Part shown: positions 26,991 to 34,195 of the stretch, piece by piece | How the letters are laid out: the number at the start of each line of letters is the position of its first letter | Numbering within the stretch: the stretch's first letter is position 1 | Source: Chryseobacterium taeanense | GTDB lineage: Bacteria; Bacteroidota; Bacteroidia; Flavobacteriales; Weeksellaceae | Length of the DNA: 64,000 nt | Assembly (NCBI RefSeq): GCF_900099685.1 | Contig: NZ_FNDW01000002.1 | Span: 186,001-250,000 of the forward strand | Reading direction: 5' to 3' | Notes under the pieces: generated by a model | Seen by the model: only the letters and a program-made list of their open reading frames with translations | The model's database searches: none | Told to the model about the DNA's origin: nothing | Made by a program: the position numbers and the translations under genes

Positions 26991-28218
26991 CGGACAAAAC
27001 AATAGGCTTTTGCAGCATCTTTTTCGACAGGAATATGCTAAAATGACGGCCGTTTTGTGCCGTCATTTCGGCCTACAACATATTGAAGTTGCAGAAGATG
27101 TAGCCAGTGAAACTTTTTTGAAGGCCACGGAATACTGGATGCAGAAAGGTATTCCGGAAAATCCTGTGGGATGGTTGTACACAGTTGCCAAAAATAAAGC
27201 AAAAGACCATCTCAGACGGAACTCGATTTTTGAATCTAAGATAAAGAACCATCTTTCTTCCGAAAAGTCTGATATTGAGCTGGATTTCACAGAAAAAATA
27301 ATAGAAGACAGTCAGTTGGCGATGATTTTTGCGGTTTGTAATATCTCTCATTCTGAAGAAACGCAGATTTGCCTGGCGCTACAGATTCTTTGTGGTTTCA
27401 GTGTGCAGGAAATTGCGGATGCATTTCTTTCTAAACCTGAAACGATAAAAAAACGTCTTCAACGTGGCAGAAATAAGCTTCGTGAAGAGAAATTTCAGAT
27501 ATGTAGAGTAGATAAAGAAGTAATAGAAAACGGACTTTCAATGGTTCTGAAAACATTGTATCTTTTCTTTAACGAAGGTTATTTTTCCAGATCAAATAAT
27601 GAAATGATAAGAAAAGAACTTTGTTCAGAGGCGCTTCGATTGACTTTGGAACTTACAAAGAATTCATTTACCAATATTCCTGAGACCAACGCATTGATTG
27701 CCTTGATGTGTTTTCAGAGTTCGCGTCTGGAGGCTAGGATCAATATTAATGGAGAAGCCGTTCTTTTTGAAGAACAAGACAAAGGTCTTTGGGACAGTTT
27801 TCTTATTGAAAAAGGTAATTTGTATCTGATTAAAGCTTTTGAAGAAAGAGAAAAATCTAAATATCATTTTGAAGCGGCTATTGCGTATTGGCACATTTCA
27901 GCAGCCGATGAAAACTTGAAATGGACATCCATTCTACAGCTTTACAATCAGTTGCTCATTAAAGAATATTCTCCCTTAGCTGCATTGAACAGAGCCTTTG
28001 CTTTCGCAAAAGTATATGGTTGTGCAATGGGTATTTCCGAAACGGAAAAGCTTAACCTTAACGATGGAATCAATTATCACAGCCTGCTCGGATATTTGTA
28101 CGAGAAAGAAAATATAAAAACATCATTGGCGCATTATCACGAAGCTTTTAAACTTTCAAAATCAAAGATTGAAAAACAGACTTTGAAAAGGAAAATTTCA
28201 GAATTGGGAGGAAGTTGA
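26977..28218 (+). CDS. ECF-type RNA polymerase sigma factor, ECF42 group with TPR-like C-terminal extension
   Basis: The 413-residue protein is far longer than a standard ECF factor (about 180). Sigma2 covers about 10-80 (EDVASETFLKATEYW, NPVGWLYTVAKNKAKDHLRR) and sigma4 about 115-170 (CLALQILCGFSVQEIADAFLSKPETIKKRLQRGR). A helical repeat extension of about 230 residues follows (SPLAALNRAFAFAKVYG and LLGYLYEKENIKTSLAHYHEAFKLS look TPR-like). No anti-sigma gene is adjacent, as is typical for ECF42, where the extension is thought to control activity. The start overlaps the DGPF gene. Confidence 0.9.
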   Translation: MTIANGQNNRLLQHLFRQEYAKMTAVLCRHFGLQHIEVAEDVASETFLKATEYWMQKGIPENPVGWLYTVAKNKAKDHLRRNSIFESKIKNHLSSEKSDIELDFTEKIIEDSQLAMIFAVCNISHSEETQICLALQILCGFSVQEIADAFLSKPETIKKRLQRGRNKLREEKFQICRVDKEVIENGLSMVLKTLYLFFNEGYFSRSNNEMIRKELCSEALRLTLELTKNSFTNIPETNALIALMCFQSSRLEARININGEAVLFEEQDKGLWDSFLIEKGNLYLIKAFEEREKSKYHFEAAIAYWHISAADENLKWTSILQLYNQLLIKEYSPLAALNRAFAFAKVYGCAMGISETEKLNLNDGINYHSLLGYLYEKENIKTSLAHYHEAFKLSKSKIEKQTLKRKISELGGS

Positions 28219-28318
28219 TTATTAAGTTCACTGCCGAAAATTTTCATTTTGGCTACTTTCGTTATCAAATCAAAAAATACTTGATTAAGTTCTGTCCAGT
28301 CCAAATAAGAATGTGTGA

Positions 28319-29212
28319 TTAATCCGGCTGAATAATAACAAATCGAACCAAAGGAAACTCTTTTTTTATATTTTCGCGAATACGCTGAACAGCCATAGTA
28401 ATTTCTTCTGTATCCAGATGATCTTGAAAGTCTATAATAAGCATCAATACGATCTCTTCAGGTGATTGATAGGTGGATAATATATTTTTAGTTCTTAGTA
28501 CTGCGGTATCCTGTTCGGCTAATTTTGCGATTTTTTCTCTTGTATCAGGCGATATTCCTTCCCCCATTAGTAAGCTTCTGCTTTCCCGAGCCAGAATTAA
28601 GGACACAAAAACAAGTATTAATCCCACGAGTATAGACGCAATTCCATCCAATTCCGGAATTTGAAAAGAATAGCTTATACTCATCAAAATCATGACAATA
28701 ATCAAACCCGCTACTGCCGCACCATCTTCAAAGACAACAAGGAAGCTGGAAGGATCTTTACTCTTGATAATAGAATCCCACCATCCTGCACCGTTACGCG
28801 TTTTATTAAATTCTTTTAAGGATATAAGCAAAGATGTTCCCTCAAAAATTAGAGAAAGAACCAATACTATATAATTCCAGAATGGATTTTTCATCACTTC
28901 TGGTTCGATAATGTGTAAAATTCCCTGATAAATTGATAGGGCACCACCTAAACCAAAAATGAGAATAGAAACGATAAAAGACCAGAAATACAATTCTTTA
29001 CCATATCCGAAAGGGTGCGATTCGTCTGGCGCTTTTTTACTTCTTTTTATTCCGTACAGAAGTAGCAGCTGGTTGGTGGAGTCAACGGTTGAGTGTATGC
29101 CTTCCGAGATCATTGATGAGCTGTTTGTAAATGCTCCTGCTATAAACTTTGTTACAGCTATCAGCAGATTAGCAGCAAGTGCACTGTAAATTGATTTACG
29201 ATTGTTGGCCAT
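28319..29212 (-). CDS. Cation diffusion facilitator family transporter
   Basis: The 297-residue inner-membrane protein has about six helices and a cytosolic C-terminal domain. The CDF metal site is partly visible: HSTVD (HxxxD) in helix 2 within SEGIHSTVDS, and FEDGAAVAGL in helix 5 where typical Zn exporters have HxxxD. HPFGYGKELYFWSF is the usual CDF loop. The altered helix-5 site and LARESRSLLMGEGI resemble the SLC30A9-like branch, so the exported metal (Zn, Mn or Fe) is uncertain. It is convergent with the sigma-factor operon. Confidence 0.88.
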   Translation of the reverse strand: MANNRKSIYSALAANLLIAVTKFIAGAFTNSSSMISEGIHSTVDSTNQLLLLYGIKRSKKAPDESHPFGYGKELYFWSFIVSILIFGLGGALSIYQGILHIIEPEVMKNPFWNYIVLVLSLIFEGTSLLISLKEFNKTRNGAGWWDSIIKSKDPSSFLVVFEDGAAVAGLIIVMILMSISYSFQIPELDGIASILVGLILVFVSLILARESRSLLMGEGISPDTREKIAKLAEQDTAVLRTKNILSTYQSPEEIVLMLIIDFQDHLDTEEITMAVQRIRENIKKEFPLVRFVIIQPD

Positions 29213-29317
29213 TTAATTCTAGTATAAATATGAAAAAGAAGAATGAATTTTTAATACAATTTACCATTTTCAGTATGATTTGAATATTGTAAATAATATT
29301 TTATAAAATCACTATGA

Positions 29318-29689
29318 TTACAAATTATTAAAAAAATAGGCTATAAGAAAGATACTGATACATACAATAAGAACCGTTACGGTTAGTATTAAAGAATTGT
29401 TTCCGACAAAAATGTTTTCCGTGATCTTTTTTTGAGTCTTTCTGTAATTAAGATAGGATAAAATAAGGATCACAACTCCTGTAGCAACAAGGATAAGACC
29501 TGTAAGATCGGAGTATTCTTTCTGTGAGTGAATGATATGCTTTTCTGCATTAAGCAGTGAAATCTGTTTTAGAAATACGGAAAATTTCACCAGTATAAAT
29601 CCGAAACCCATTAATGCTACTGATGTCCTTAGCCAGGCAAGAAATGTGCGCTCATTAGCGAGATGGTCGCTTGTCTTATTTTTTTTCAT
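29318..29689 (-). CDS. DUF202/YidH-family membrane protein
   Basis: The 123-residue protein has the DUF202 signature at the N-terminus (LANERTFLAWLRTSVALMGFGFILVKF) and three membrane helices. Function is unknown across the family; it occurs near ion and stress genes. It lies 105 bases downstream of no other minus-strand gene start and upstream of the CDF gene, so the two may be cotranscribed. Confidence 0.86.
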   Translation of the reverse strand: MKKNKTSDHLANERTFLAWLRTSVALMGFGFILVKFSVFLKQISLLNAEKHIIHSQKEYSDLTGLILVATGVVILILSYLNYRKTQKKITENIFVGNNSLILTVTVLIVCISIFLIAYFFNNL

Positions 29690-30123
29690 TATTCATAATC
29701 CTATTCACGTTAGTCTAAAATTCAGTGATGCAATATGAATGCAAACCATAATCCAACATCAGAATTTTTAATAGATAATTTATGATTTTCTGACGGCTAA
29801 GTTTAAAGATCAGGCAAAATTCAAATCAAATTTTAAATAGTTATTGATATTATGATTATTTGTAGAATAATTTTCAAAATTTCAGATTATCTCATTATAG
29901 ATTCTACAGGCATGGTAATTGTATAAAAAAGATTATTGGATTTTTAGACCATATTATTCCGATTGAGGATTTAAGTAAAATTAAAACATGAATAATGGCC
30001 TGATATTTAGCGTTTAATACAATTCATTTACAGAAAAGCTTTATTGAAGAGGTATCTTTTTTATAGAAATTAATCCTCTTCATTTCTACTATCATAATTA
30101 CATAATAATTAAATATTATCATT
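29690..30123. other. Intergenic spacer, no gene seen
   Basis: 434 A/T-rich bases between divergent DUF202 and AI-2E-family genes. The only structure noted is an 8-bp inverted repeat TGAAGAGG/CCTCTTCA (30045-30052 with 30075-30082) in the presumed leader of the AI-2E-family gene. No convincing TAnnTTTG element was found. Confidence 0.4.
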
Positions 30124-31155
30124 TTGAGTTTTAAAATTTTTGTACAGCGTTCTATAATTATAATTTCTCTTATTGTTGCGACGCTTTTATTAGCGTTCGG
30201 AATTGATTTCTTTTTTATGCTGTTCGCCTCCGTTGTTTTAGCCGTATTACTGATCTCTATAACGGTAAAAATCAAAAAGTGGCTTACCATAAAATATGCA
30301 GGAGCATTAGCCATCACTGTATTATTAATCACTATTGTTATTACAGGAATCGGCCTGTTGATGTATCCTTCACTGGACGAACAGGTTTCGCAATTGCAAA
30401 AAGATATACCACAATCAATAAGCAAACTTCAGGAGAATTTATCTCATACCTCTTGGGGAAAAGACCTTCTGAAAAATATTAAAAACCCGAAAGAACTCGT
30501 AAAAGACAATAAAGAAGATATTGTAAACAGTACAACTGCAATATTTTCTACTACTTTGTCATCATTGGCAAACACATTCGTTGTTATCGTGATTGCATTA
30601 TTTTTTGCCGTAGATCCGAAACTTTACAAAAAAGGATTTCTTTGTCTGCTGCCGGATAAAGTTGTTCCGAAAGCTGATAAATTGATTTATAAATGCTACG
30701 AAACACTGGCCAACTGGCTAAAAGGTAAATTTTTATCAATGCTGGTCGTAGGAATACTTACTTATATAGGATTGATTTTGCTGGATTTTCCCATTCCTCT
30801 AGTACTTTCGCTTATTGCAATGATTCTTACATTTATTCCTAATATAGGGCCGATCATTGCGATGATTCCGGCAATGCTTATAGGAATGGTAAATGGCCCC
30901 GAGCAAGCACTTTACGCTGCTGCACTTTACATTATTGTTCAAACCCTGGAAAGTTATCTTATCACACCATACATCAATAAAAAGGCAGTTGATCTTCCCC
31001 CTGCATTAACATTAGCCTGGCAGGTTTTTCTAGGAATATTTTTAGGCGGCCTTGGATTATTTATGGCCACACCGCTGCTGGCTGTTATCTTTGTACTCGT
31101 TAACGACCTGTATGTAAAAGGTTACCTGAAAAAGGAAAACTCTTGTGCCTTATAA
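30124..31155 (+). CDS. AI-2E family transporter (PerM/YdiK-like)
   Basis: The 343-residue polytopic protein has two N-terminal helices, a soluble helical segment (about 80-140) and a C-terminal helical block. The motifs FIPNIGPIIAMIPAMLIG, QTLESYLITPYI and GGLGLFMATPLLAV are typical of the family. Members export small molecules or act as antiporters; the AI-2 label does not prove quorum-sensing function. No in-frame ATG precedes the TTG used here as start, and the first residues (MSFKIFVQRSIIIISLIV) fit the family. Confidence 0.88.
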   Translation: MSFKIFVQRSIIIISLIVATLLLAFGIDFFFMLFASVVLAVLLISITVKIKKWLTIKYAGALAITVLLITIVITGIGLLMYPSLDEQVSQLQKDIPQSISKLQENLSHTSWGKDLLKNIKNPKELVKDNKEDIVNSTTAIFSTTLSSLANTFVVIVIALFFAVDPKLYKKGFLCLLPDKVVPKADKLIYKCYETLANWLKGKFLSMLVVGILTYIGLILLDFPIPLVLSLIAMILTFIPNIGPIIAMIPAMLIGMVNGPEQALYAAALYIIVQTLESYLITPYINKKAVDLPPALTLAWQVFLGIFLGGLGLFMATPLLAVIFVLVNDLYVKGYLKKENSCAL

Positions 31156-31214
31156 ACTAAAACTTAAAGAATTGGTTGAAGTAGCCCTAAGGAAAAGCTT
31201 AAAAGATACAGCTA

Positions 31215-31655
31215 TTAGTCAAGTCTTTTCAATATATTATTCATTTGCCGGATTTCTCTTTCTTGCGATTTGATGATACTGTCTGCCAGCTGTCGTACTT
31301 CAGGATCTTTGATTGATGCGTTTTTGCTCGTCATTATAGCTGAAGAATGATGAGGAATCATTGCTCTTAAATATTGAACATCGCCCACAGGTGTCTGTGA
31401 TCTTAAACCGATAAGGGCTATAATAAACACAAAGGTTGCCACGGTAATAATTCCGGTATTTATCCTTTTATTTGTATACATTTTTCTCATCATCAGAATC
31501 ATAATAATTGCCATGGGAGCAACCATTAATAAGGTCATGTATATTCTCGTGATACTGGTGTAGTAGTCTTCGATTTTATCCATATTCAGAAACATTATCA
31601 CATACATAATGATCGACGATAAAAGAATCGTAAGACTGAATTTTTTATATTCCAT
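31215..31655 (-). CDS. DUF305-family membrane protein
   Basis: The 146-residue protein has three hydrophobic helices followed by a DUF305/ferritin-like segment on the outer side: YLRAMIPHHSSAIMTSKNASIKDPEVRQLADSII. The paired His in MIPHHSSAI is the family hallmark and suggests metal binding, often copper. No catalytic role is proven. It lies among ion-transport genes. Confidence 0.88.
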   Translation of the reverse strand: MEYKKFSLTILLSSIIMYVIMFLNMDKIEDYYTSITRIYMTLLMVAPMAIIMILMMRKMYTNKRINTGIITVATFVFIIALIGLRSQTPVGDVQYLRAMIPHHSSAIMTSKNASIKDPEVRQLADSIIKSQEREIRQMNNILKRLD

Positions 31656-31773
31656 AATTTAAATATTTTAAGTTATTGATAAACATCCAAAAATCAAACC
31701 TTTAATTTCTTATTTCTAAATCATCTGAAAAAACGATAGGGCATTTCCTTCAAAAAACAAATTATATTTTTTG

Positions 31774-32829
31774 TCAGCTTGCAATAAAGAAAAGGCCGGC
31801 TATACTCAGCAGATAGATTAGAAAGACAGCTAGCGAATCCATACCCATGCGCAGGCACTGTTTCTTTGACCGGAAAATCAAACCTATACAATAAATTAAA
31901 GTCAGCAGTATAGCGACTCCTGTAAGATAAATATCTGCAGGTTGAGCTTCGGGTAATGCCGATTTTTTTGCAATAACAGAAGCGACAAGAAAGAGTACCG
32001 GTAAAAAGGCATTGCCCCCGAGAATATCGCTTATTGCAAGCTCATAATCTCCGAGTTTGATAGCCGCTGCACCAGTAGAAATTTCCGGGAGTGAAGTCGC
32101 CAGTGCCAGAACGGTTGCGCCAAAAATCAATCCATTCATATGAAAATGTTGGGCGATCGCATCGCCGCTCGATTCAAGCGTTACACCGGCGAATAAAGTA
32201 AACAACGAACAAAGCACGAAAATAAATACTGTTTTACCAATATGCTTTCCTGCTTTTTTATTTTGAGAGGATTGTTTGTCTTTAGCAGAACCATTTTGTG
32301 AAAGATTTTCTTTCTTCCAGGGAAGTCCCTTTCCAGCTTTATCAACAAGGATAAGACTGAAGATCCATACCAGAAGAATCGCAAAACTTGCCGGTGAGAT
32401 ATGAAAGACCGATAAAGAGTCGGGCAGCTGATGGCCAATTACCACAAGGATAAGAATCATGACCAGTACAATAGATTCCAATATGAGTGACATTGATGAA
32501 GCCATGAAAGTTAGCGCGCCTTTCTTTCCAAGTACAAAGGCATCAAGAAACATAAGAACGACGGTTTGCAGGGCTATTCCTCCCAAGATATTACCAACAG
32601 CCATATCCAGATTTCCTTTCAGTGCTGCACTTACGGTAATGGCGATCTCGGGTAAATTCGTTACCACTGCCAGCAGGATAACCCCGCCTAGTGCCTGGCC
32701 CAAATGAAAATGCCTGGATAAAATGTCAACTGATTTCGAGAGGTGTACTCCCGCCACCCAGATTACCGCCGCCGCAACGGTAAAGACGAGAAGAAGCACG
32801 GGTAAAGATAAAGTATTGAGTTCCATCAT
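31774..32829 (-). CDS. Ca2+/cation antiporter (CaCA superfamily)
   Basis: The 351-residue membrane protein shows the two inverted alpha repeats of sodium/calcium exchangers. The first is VVTNLPEIAITVSAAL with GNLDMAVGNILGG; the second is LATSLPEISTGAAAI with GDYELAISDILGGNAF. About ten helices flank a central charged loop (about 165-195). It exchanges Ca2+ or another cation for H+ or Na+ across the inner membrane. Its upstream region carries a minus-strand promoter and hairpins about 330 bases away, which may form a long leader. Confidence 0.88.
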   Translation of the reverse strand: MMELNTLSLPVLLLVFTVAAAVIWVAGVHLSKSVDILSRHFHLGQALGGVILLAVVTNLPEIAITVSAALKGNLDMAVGNILGGIALQTVVLMFLDAFVLGKKGALTFMASSMSLILESIVLVMILILVVIGHQLPDSLSVFHISPASFAILLVWIFSLILVDKAGKGLPWKKENLSQNGSAKDKQSSQNKKAGKHIGKTVFIFVLCSLFTLFAGVTLESSGDAIAQHFHMNGLIFGATVLALATSLPEISTGAAAIKLGDYELAISDILGGNAFLPVLFLVASVIAKKSALPEAQPADIYLTGVAILLTLIYCIGLIFRSKKQCLRMGMDSLAVFLIYLLSIAGLFFIAS

Positions 32830-33127
32830 AAACTTAGTAATTATACATTATAGCTTGTATTCTGAATGATACTAAACTTTTTAAACACTTATCTTCAAAA
32901 TTAAGACCATGATTATTGATATTGCTGTAAACTCACCAAATATTTTGCTTCTTTATTATTGTAAAATATCTTTCGTTTCGTTTTTGCTGTTTCGGAAAGA
33001 AAATGCTGTACAATTATATTCTAAGTCGCTGAGAGCAGAAAAGGATTGCTATCGAAAATTAGTGTAAAAGATTAAATGAAATAGAGTAGGGATTACCCGT
33101 AATTGCCCATGAAAACGGCAATACCCC
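32830..33127 (-). other. Probable long leader of the CaCA antiporter gene
   Basis: No gene is seen here. On the minus strand this segment lies between the promoter at 33162-33192 and the antiporter ATG at 32829. It contains a second hairpin, ATTGCC/GGCAAT (33102-33107 with 33117-33122), close to GGGTAAT/ATTACCC-like words. Whether one transcript spans it is not shown by sequence. Confidence 0.35.
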
Positions 33128-33154
33128 AAAAGTAGTCTTGGTTGGACTACTTTT
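33128..33154 (-). promoter_or_regulatory. 27-nt leader hairpin, minus-strand copy
   Basis: AAAAGTAGTC and GACTACTTTT form a perfect 10-bp stem around a 7-base loop. Read on the minus strand, stem and loop are identical to the hairpin at 33316-33342. It starts eight bases after the -7 box at 33162-33169. Confidence 0.8.
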
Positions 33155-33161
33155 ACAGCTA

Positions 33162-33192
33162 CAAATGTAAACAAAATATTTTCACTTCCAAA
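33162..33192 (-). promoter_or_regulatory. Consensus Bacteroidota promoter, minus strand
   Basis: On the minus strand TTTG (33192-33189) is followed by an exact 19-base spacer and TACATTTG (33169-33162). The start site should lie just before the hairpin at 33154-33128. The nearest minus-strand gene is the CaCA antiporter. Confidence 0.82.
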
Positions 33193-33284
33193 CACTAACC
33201 TTTTATTTTCTAATTTCTTACATTTTGACAACAAAAACCACAAGATCGCACAAACTTACAATACAGTTTTCCTGATTTATTTTA

Positions 33285-33292
33285 TATATTTG
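33285..33292 (+). promoter_or_regulatory. Bacteroidota -7 element of the small exported-protein gene
   Basis: TATATTTG matches the consensus. The expected start site (about seven bases on) coincides with the first base of the 33298-33307 segment, which can pair with the start codon. A clean TTTG at -33 is not seen. Confidence 0.7.
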
Positions 33293-33297
33293 TGATG

Positions 33298-33366
33298 TAG
33301 TGTTCATTACCTAGGAAAAGTAGTCCAACCAAGACTACTTTTTACTATAGCACGGAATGAACACTA
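33298..33366 (+). promoter_or_regulatory. Structured leader that can mask the start codon
   Basis: TAGTGTTCAT (33298-33307) is the exact reverse complement of ATGAACACTA (33357-33366), which contains the ATG start. Nested between them is the perfect hairpin AAAAGTAGTC-CAACCAA-GACTACTTTT (33316-33342), followed by a short T-run. The predicted mRNA 5' end can therefore close over its own start codon. Candidate cis-regulatory RNA or attenuator; it matches no riboswitch class known to me. Confidence 0.6.
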
Positions 33367-33911
33367 TGATGAAATATTTTAGATCTTTTCCATTACTACG
33401 TTTTTGCGTAGTATGGTGGTATATTTTCATTCCTTCAAAAGCATATTCCGGTTCGTTTGTACCGGGAGATTCCATTATTTTCGTAGCTGAAGACTCGTAT
33501 GTCTATTCAGAAACGTCTGTATTTATTGCAGGTTCTGAACAGAATAAAGGTTTTACATCAGCTAAAAAGTCCAGAGATTTTCTTAAGAGATCATCTTTAC
33601 CATTTTCTACTCAAAAATCAGTCATTATTGCAGCTAATAAGGCTTGCTATACAGGAAGTCCGGGGAGTCATCATGACCCCGGACGCATTTCTCGTACCTC
33701 AATGTTGGGGATTATAGGAAGCGCTTCTGTGAAGCTTCTTGATAAAACAATAAAACCTTTATTTCTCGCACTTGAAGAAATAGGTAGGGATAGAAATAAG
33801 TTTATAGATAGTGCTTTTTATCCATTTCAAATTACAAATATCATCATCAATCACTTCGTTCGTCCTCCGCCTGCACTTCCACTTGAAGGCACAAAGATTT
33901 TTAACACATAA
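33357..33911 (+). CDS. Hypothetical exported protein
   Basis: The 184-residue protein has an N-terminal hydrophobic segment (FCVVWWYIFIPSKAYSG) after a basic start, consistent with a signal peptide or anchor. It is followed by FVPGDSIIFVAEDSYVYSE, predicted beta. A basic, Ser-rich middle and a C-terminus ending RPPPALPLEGTKIFNT give no family I recognise; the last 25 residues may be translated repeat-like DNA. It starts at ATG 33357 (33366 and 33369 are alternatives) and precedes the surface-protein gene. The expression signals are better supported than the function. Confidence 0.5.
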   Translation: MNTMMKYFRSFPLLRFCVVWWYIFIPSKAYSGSFVPGDSIIFVAEDSYVYSETSVFIAGSEQNKGFTSAKKSRDFLKRSSLPFSTQKSVIIAANKACYTGSPGSHHDPGRISRTSMLGIIGSASVKLLDKTIKPLFLALEEIGRDRNKFIDSAFYPFQITNIIINHFVRPPPALPLEGTKIFNT

Positions 33912-33929
33912 GTCATATTGGATTCGTCG

Positions 33930-34045
33930 TCAATTCGAGTGTTTTTTCGTAACAAGGTGAAGAAAAAATGTATCGAGAATGACATTGATCCTCAAACTCA
34001 TAAACTTCTCGATACGACTTCTATAAAGTCTACTCGAAGTGACGG
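33930..34045. repeat. Interspersed palindromic element
   Basis: Nested inverted pairs GTATCGAGAA/TTCTCGATAC (33970-33979 with 34006-34015) and TCGAGT/ACTCGA (33935-33940 with 34032-34037) form a long cruciform-like structure in a non-coding spacer. The sequence resembles a repeat type I recall between genes in Flavobacteriia; no other copy lies in this window. Confidence 0.6.
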
Positions 34046-34091
34046 GGTGAATCAAAATGAATAACGAATAATAATCTTAGCTAGCTCTTAT

Positions 34092-34160
34092 AAGTGTAAC
34101 GCCTTTGTGAAACTTAAAAACATAACATATTAAAAAAATCTTTGTGGGCTTCGTGTTCAC
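34092..34160 (-). repeat. Dispersed intergenic repeat, copy B (inverted relative to copy A)
   Basis: The reverse complement contains CACAAAGATTTTTTTAATAT, GTTATG and CACAAAGGCGTTACAC. It aligns with 13257-13335 with small gaps. Two such copies in opposite orientation, both intergenic, indicate a dispersed repeat family. Confidence 0.6.
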
Positions 34161-34195
34161 AATGAAGAATATAATAATAACATAAATACAAAACA

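Noticed and set aside
33049-33243. Minus-strand 64-residue frame
   Set aside because: It runs through the TACATTTG promoter and the hairpin, has no family features, and its start lies upstream of the promoter.
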